Of a stretch of DNA of 64,000 nt, positions 60,698 through 64,000 are shown piece after piece. Made by a program: the position numbers and the translations under genes. Position 1 is the first letter of the stretch. Every line of letters starts with the position of its first letter. The notes beneath the pieces are model-generated. The model was not told where the DNA came from. It saw only the letters and a list, made by a program, of their open reading frames with translations, and ran no database searches. The DNA is from WHSW01 sp963781265 (GTDB lineage Bacteria; Actinomycetota; Thermoleophilia; Solirubrobacterales; 70-9): positions 62,001 through 126,000 of the forward strand of contig CAWAFH010000012.1 of NCBI GenBank assembly GCA_963781265.1, written 5' to 3'.

Positions 60698-62606
60698 ATG
60701 CGGGGCGCGGGGACAGCGGCAGCGGCGATCGTCGCGCTCGTGCTGGCGCTCGTGCCCGCGGTCGCCGAGGCGGCCGGAGCGCGCGGCGAGCTGATCCATC
60801 GCTACTCCCCGATCGTGATGCTGCGGACCTCCGACAGCCTGCCGTGCGACGACTCGGCCGAGCAGTTCGAGCCGACCACCGTCGACGTCGTCCTCGACAA
60901 CCCCCGCGTCGACCTGATCTCGCCCCCCGGCGACGACACCAAGCCGCTCGCCGGCCCGACCGCGGCCGACCTCGCCGGGCTCGGGAAGGGCTGGTACCTC
61001 GATCTCCCCGGCGATCCGCTGAGCGCCGGGTGCACCTACGCGACGGACTTCGCCGGCCTGGTCGCCGACGGCGACGCGCCGCCGATCACCTACGCCCACA
61101 TCCGCCGCATGCCAGGCGAGCAGCAGCTCGTCGTCCAGTACTGGTTCTACTACTACTTCAACCAGTTCAACGACGTGCACGAGTCCGACTGGGAGGGGAT
61201 GCAGATCGTCTTCGACGCGGCGAGCCCCCGGGCGGCGCTCGAGGCGGGCCCGTCGGAGATCGGGCTCTTTCAGCACGGCGGCGGAGAGCGCGCGGGGTGG
61301 ACGGACTCGAAGGTCGAGAAGCGCGACGACCACCCGATCGTCTACCCGGCGGCCGGCTCGCACGCGACCTTCTACGCGTCCGGCGATCTACATCGAGAAC
61401 GGCCGGAAGGGCTCCGGGGTCGGCTGCGACAACGCCAGCGAGCCGGTGCGGGAGGTGACCCCGACCCCGGTCGCGGTCCCGACCCACCCGGCGCCGGGGT
61501 CGCGGTTCGACTGGCTCACCTACGAGGGTCGCTGGGGCCAGAAGGAGTCGGGCTTCAACAACGGCCCAACCGGCCCGAACACCAAGCAGCAGTGGCTCGA
61601 CCCGATCAAGACGCAGGAGAGCCTGCGCCACTCGAGCCCGGAGCTTCCCGGCGGGGCGCTGCTCGGGCCGGCGATCACCGGCGCCTTCTGCGGCGCGGTG
61701 GCGCACGCGACGGGGCTGCTGAACCTGGCCGCCCAGACGACGCTCGGGGCGATCCTGCTCGTGGTCGGGATCGCGATCCTGATCATCTTCCCGCTCACCC
61801 GGACGCGCTGGCGCCCGGTCCGGCTCGAGCCGCTGCGCCAGGAGCGCCACTTCGGCCAGCTCGTCCGGGCGGCGCGCCAGCTCTACGGGCGGCACTGGCC
61901 GACGCTGGTGGCGCTCGGGCTGAGCGCCGCGGTCGCGGTCCTGGCCATCGACGGCGTGTACTGGGCGATCAAGGAGCTGATCAGCTTCGGGCTCGAGGGC
62001 CTGCTCGGCTCGGGAGGGGGCGTCACCGTCCAGGGCTCGGTGGTCTCGACCCAGACGTTCGGCGCCGCGATCGCATCGGGGGCCGTGATCGTGTTCGTGC
62101 GCGAGCTGGAGGCGGGCCGCGCGCTCGGCCCGATCGCCACCTATGGCGCCCTGTGGCCGCGCTTCTGGCGCATGCTGGGCGCCCAGCTGCTCGTGACGCT
62201 CGCGACCCTCCTGCTGGCGGTGACGATCATCGGGCTGCCGATCGCGATCTGGAAGTACGTCGAGTGGCAGTTCGTCCAGCAGCAGGTGCTGTTCGAGGAC
62301 CGCGGGGTGCGCGACGCGCTGCGCGGCAGCACGAGGCTGGTCCGCGGCCGCTGGTGGTACACGTTGCGCGTCGCCGGGTTCCTCTGGCTGATCAGCGTGA
62401 TCGCCGGGCCGGCGCTCGGGGTCGCGCTCGTCTTCACCACCCTGCCGCTGTGGACGATCAACCTGTTCGGCTCGCTCGTCTTCGCGCTCCTGATTCCCTA
62501 CGTGGCGGTGGCGAGGACGCTTCTGTACTTCGACCTCGCGGTGGCGCCGGCGCCCGAGCCGGCGAACCCGGTGGCGGCCGGGCCCGAGCCGCGCCCGGCG
62601 ACGTGA
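60698..62606 (+). CDS. Vps62-like secreted domain joined to a membrane domain (frameshifted)
   Basis: About 635 residues across two frames; one extra base near 61384-61390 (FYAS to AIYIENGRKG). The N-terminus has a signal peptide (about 1-27) and a Vps62-like domain: HRYSPIVMLRTSD, LVVQYWFYYYFNQFNDVHESDWEGMQIVF, YPAAGSHATFYAS. The C-terminal half (about 330-620) has about six membrane helices, with a GVRDALRGSTRLVRGRWWYTLRVAGFLW amphipathic region typical of DUF-type glycerophosphoryl-diester-phosphodiesterase membrane domains. Function unknown. The last bases overlap the next hydrolase gene as GTGA. Confidence 0.75.
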
Positions 62607-63493
62607 GCGGCTCGGAGCTCACCGAGGCGGCGCGAGCCTGGGCGGCCCGCGGGCGGCTGGAGCGATTCCGCGGCCACTCGATCCACGTCTTCGAGGCCGA
62701 GGGCGACGGGCCGCTCCTGCTCCTGTTGCACGGCTTTCCATCGAGCTCGTTCGACTGGCGAGGGGTGCTCGACCGCGGCCTCGGCCATGCGGTCCTGGCG
62801 CCCGACTTCCTCGGCTTCGGCCTCTCCGACAAGCCCCGCGACCACCTCTACAGCCTCTTCTGGCAGGCGGACCTGATCGAGTCGCTGGCCGTCGCCGCCG
62901 ACCGCCCGACCTTCATCGTCGCCCACGACATGGGCACGTCGGTGGCGACCGAGCTGCTCGCCCGCGACCTGGAGGGCCGGCTCGGGTTCGACCTGCGCGG
63001 CGCCCTGCTGTTCAACGGCAGCATCGTCCTCGACCGGGCGAGCCTGACGATCGGCCAGCGGCTGCTGCGCGGGAGCCTCGGCGGCGTCTTCTCGAGGCTC
63101 TCGAGCGAGCCGTTCTTTCGCCGCCAGCTCGGCGAGGTGTTCTCGGCCGCGCACCCGCTGACCGCGGCCGAGGCAGCCGACCAGTGGTCGCTCGTCTGCC
63201 ACAACGGCGGCCGCACCCTCGGGCACCGGCAGGTCCACTACCTCGACGAGCGGGTCCGCTACGCGGACCGCTGGCACGGCGCGATCCGCGACTGGCCCGG
63301 GCCCCTGAGCCTCACCTGGGGGACCGAGGACCCGGTGGCGACGACGGCGGTGCTCGATGCGGTGGTGGAGCTGCGCCCGCGGGCCCCGGTTCGCCGGCTC
63401 GACGGCCTCGGCCACTACCCCCAGATCGAGGACCCGGCGGCGATCGCCGCCGCGGTCGCCGAGGCGCTCGCCTTCGCGACCGCCGGCGCCTGA
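62603..63493 (+). CDS. alpha/beta hydrolase (epoxide hydrolase/dehalogenase-like)
   Basis: 296 residues. Oxyanion motif LLHGFPSSSFDW, nucleophile elbow VAHDMGTSVA (Asp in place of Ser), TWGTEDPV (acid) and GLGHYPQIED (His). An Asp nucleophile after His is typical of epoxide hydrolases, haloalkane dehalogenases and MEST-like proteins. The GTG start overlaps the Vps62-like gene by 4 bp, so the two genes are coupled. It is convergent with the truncated gene at the window end. Confidence 0.82.
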   Translation: MSGSELTEAARAWAARGRLERFRGHSIHVFEAEGDGPLLLLLHGFPSSSFDWRGVLDRGLGHAVLAPDFLGFGLSDKPRDHLYSLFWQADLIESLAVAADRPTFIVAHDMGTSVATELLARDLEGRLGFDLRGALLFNGSIVLDRASLTIGQRLLRGSLGGVFSRLSSEPFFRRQLGEVFSAAHPLTAAEAADQWSLVCHNGGRTLGHRQVHYLDERVRYADRWHGAIRDWPGPLSLTWGTEDPVATTAVLDAVVELRPRAPVRRLDGLGHYPQIEDPAAIAAAVAEALAFATAGA

Positions 63494-63494
63494 T

Positions 63495-64000
63495 TCAGAC
63501 GACCGCGACCCGCGCGATCGTGGTCAGCGACTGGTAGTAGACGTCGCGCCCGAACCCGGGGGCGGGGAAGAGGAACCCCTGCGAGGGGGACGGCACCTCG
63601 ACCCGTGCCCGGTCCTCGCCGGTATCGAGGTCGACGACCACCAGCGAGTCGCGGCCCAGCCGCAGGGCTGCGGGCCCGCGCGCCGCCGGCGCCTGCGCCA
63701 TCAGCTGCCCGAGCACGCGCGTCAGCGGCCGGACCGCCCGGCGGCGCCACGGCTCCCAGTCACGCCAGTCGCCGACGACGAGCTCGCGCGTGTCGGGGAA
63801 GACGATCGGGTGGCCGGCGTGCGCGAAGCCGTCGCGGCGCCAGAGGTCGACGAGCTCGTCGCCCTCCAGGCGCCAGGCGCGCAGGACGGCATTGCCGGCG
63901 TCGTACGCGACGACGATCCTCCCCTCGGGGTCCCAGCCGGGCGGGTTGGACTCGGTCCCGTACGGCAGGCCGCTCACCTCGACCGACCGCACGGCGTCGC
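63495..64000 (-). CDS. hypothetical beta-propeller-like protein, 5' truncated
   Basis: The frame is open to the window edge; 167 residues and the stop are seen. Repeating short strands (RIVVAYDAGNAVLRAWRLEGDELVDLWRRD, HAGHPIVFPDTRELVVGDWRDWEPWRR, SLVVVDLDTGEDRARVEVPS, FGRDVYYQSLTTIARVAV) look like blades of a WD/PQQ-type propeller. An in-frame GTG at 63992 could be a start, but residues before it also read as protein. Function unknown. Confidence 0.6.
   Translation of the reverse strand, partial: DAVRSVEVSGLPYGTESNPPGWDPEGRIVVAYDAGNAVLRAWRLEGDELVDLWRRDGFAHAGHPIVFPDTRELVVGDWRDWEPWRRRAVRPLTRVLGQLMAQAPAARGPAALRLGRDSLVVVDLDTGEDRARVEVPSPSQGFLFPAPGFGRDVYYQSLTTIARVAVV

Overview
This window looks like a chromosomal segment of a very GC-rich actinobacterium, most likely class Thermoleophilia (Solirubrobacterales-like). 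That placement is my inference. It rests on codon use, frequent GTG and TTG starts, a DUF3556 protein otherwise typical of actinobacteria, and many promoters with a TANNNT -10 box 6-8 nt before the start codon (leaderless transcripts). I see no rRNA, tRNA, CRISPR array, prophage or insertion sequence. Six conserved genes carry single-base frameshifts (near 1240, 4520, 17725, 50880, 59355 and 61388), most simply read as sequence errors.

Layout. 1-2.2 kb: end of an ornithine aminotransferase, a hairpin repeat, then a molybdopterin oxidoreductase with its flavin reductase. 2.2-8.1 kb: cydABDC (cytochrome bd oxidase and its ABC exporter). 8.2-9.5 kb: an NRAMP-related transporter. 9.5-13.8 kb: an OmpR-type two-component system divergent from two small membrane proteins, ApbE and a ferric-reductase-like haem membrane protein. 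13.8-22 kb: three tandem universal stress proteins, a CBS protein, a zinc ribbon, a DosS-like GAF kinase, an FAD oxidoreductase, a NarL-type regulator and a ZIP transporter. 22-26.4 kb: flavodoxin, SRPBCC, DUF3556 and phytoene-desaturase-like genes in series. 26-35.8 kb: phosphoesterase, TrmO-like protein, two DHA2 exporters, cupin, an L,D-transpeptidase lipoprotein back to back with a GH25 lysozyme, a quinone-reductase-like enzyme and a cyclopropane-fatty-acid-synthase-like methyltransferase. 35.8-38.8 kb: an alpha/beta hydrolase fused to a degenerate acyl-CoA-ligase domain. 38.8-48.8 kb: SHOCT, DUF2207, LemA, SDR, SRPBCC and antiporter genes and an MBOAT/SGNH O-acylation set. 48.8-55 kb: VOC protein, acyl-CoA dehydrogenase, hydrolases, MerR regulator and a phosphoesterase. 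55-64 kb: RDD protein, an aldehyde dehydrogenase fused to a GMC alcohol oxidase, an SDR, a Vps62-like membrane protein, another hydrolase and a truncated gene.

The most striking result is a shared promoter design in front of cydA, a universal stress protein gene, the zinc-ribbon gene, the CBS gene and the FAD oxidoreductase gene. All five have ACTAC, then 24-25 nt, then GATG, then exactly 20 nt, then a TANNNT -10 box. With the DosS-like kinase and NarL-type regulator inside the same cluster, this looks like a DosR/DevR-like low-oxygen or redox regulon that includes the bd oxidase, with its own operator rather than the mycobacterial DosR box. A second notable element is a 49-nt hairpin present at 779 and, inverted, at 55071, with compensatory changes in the stem and a conserved 19-nt loop.
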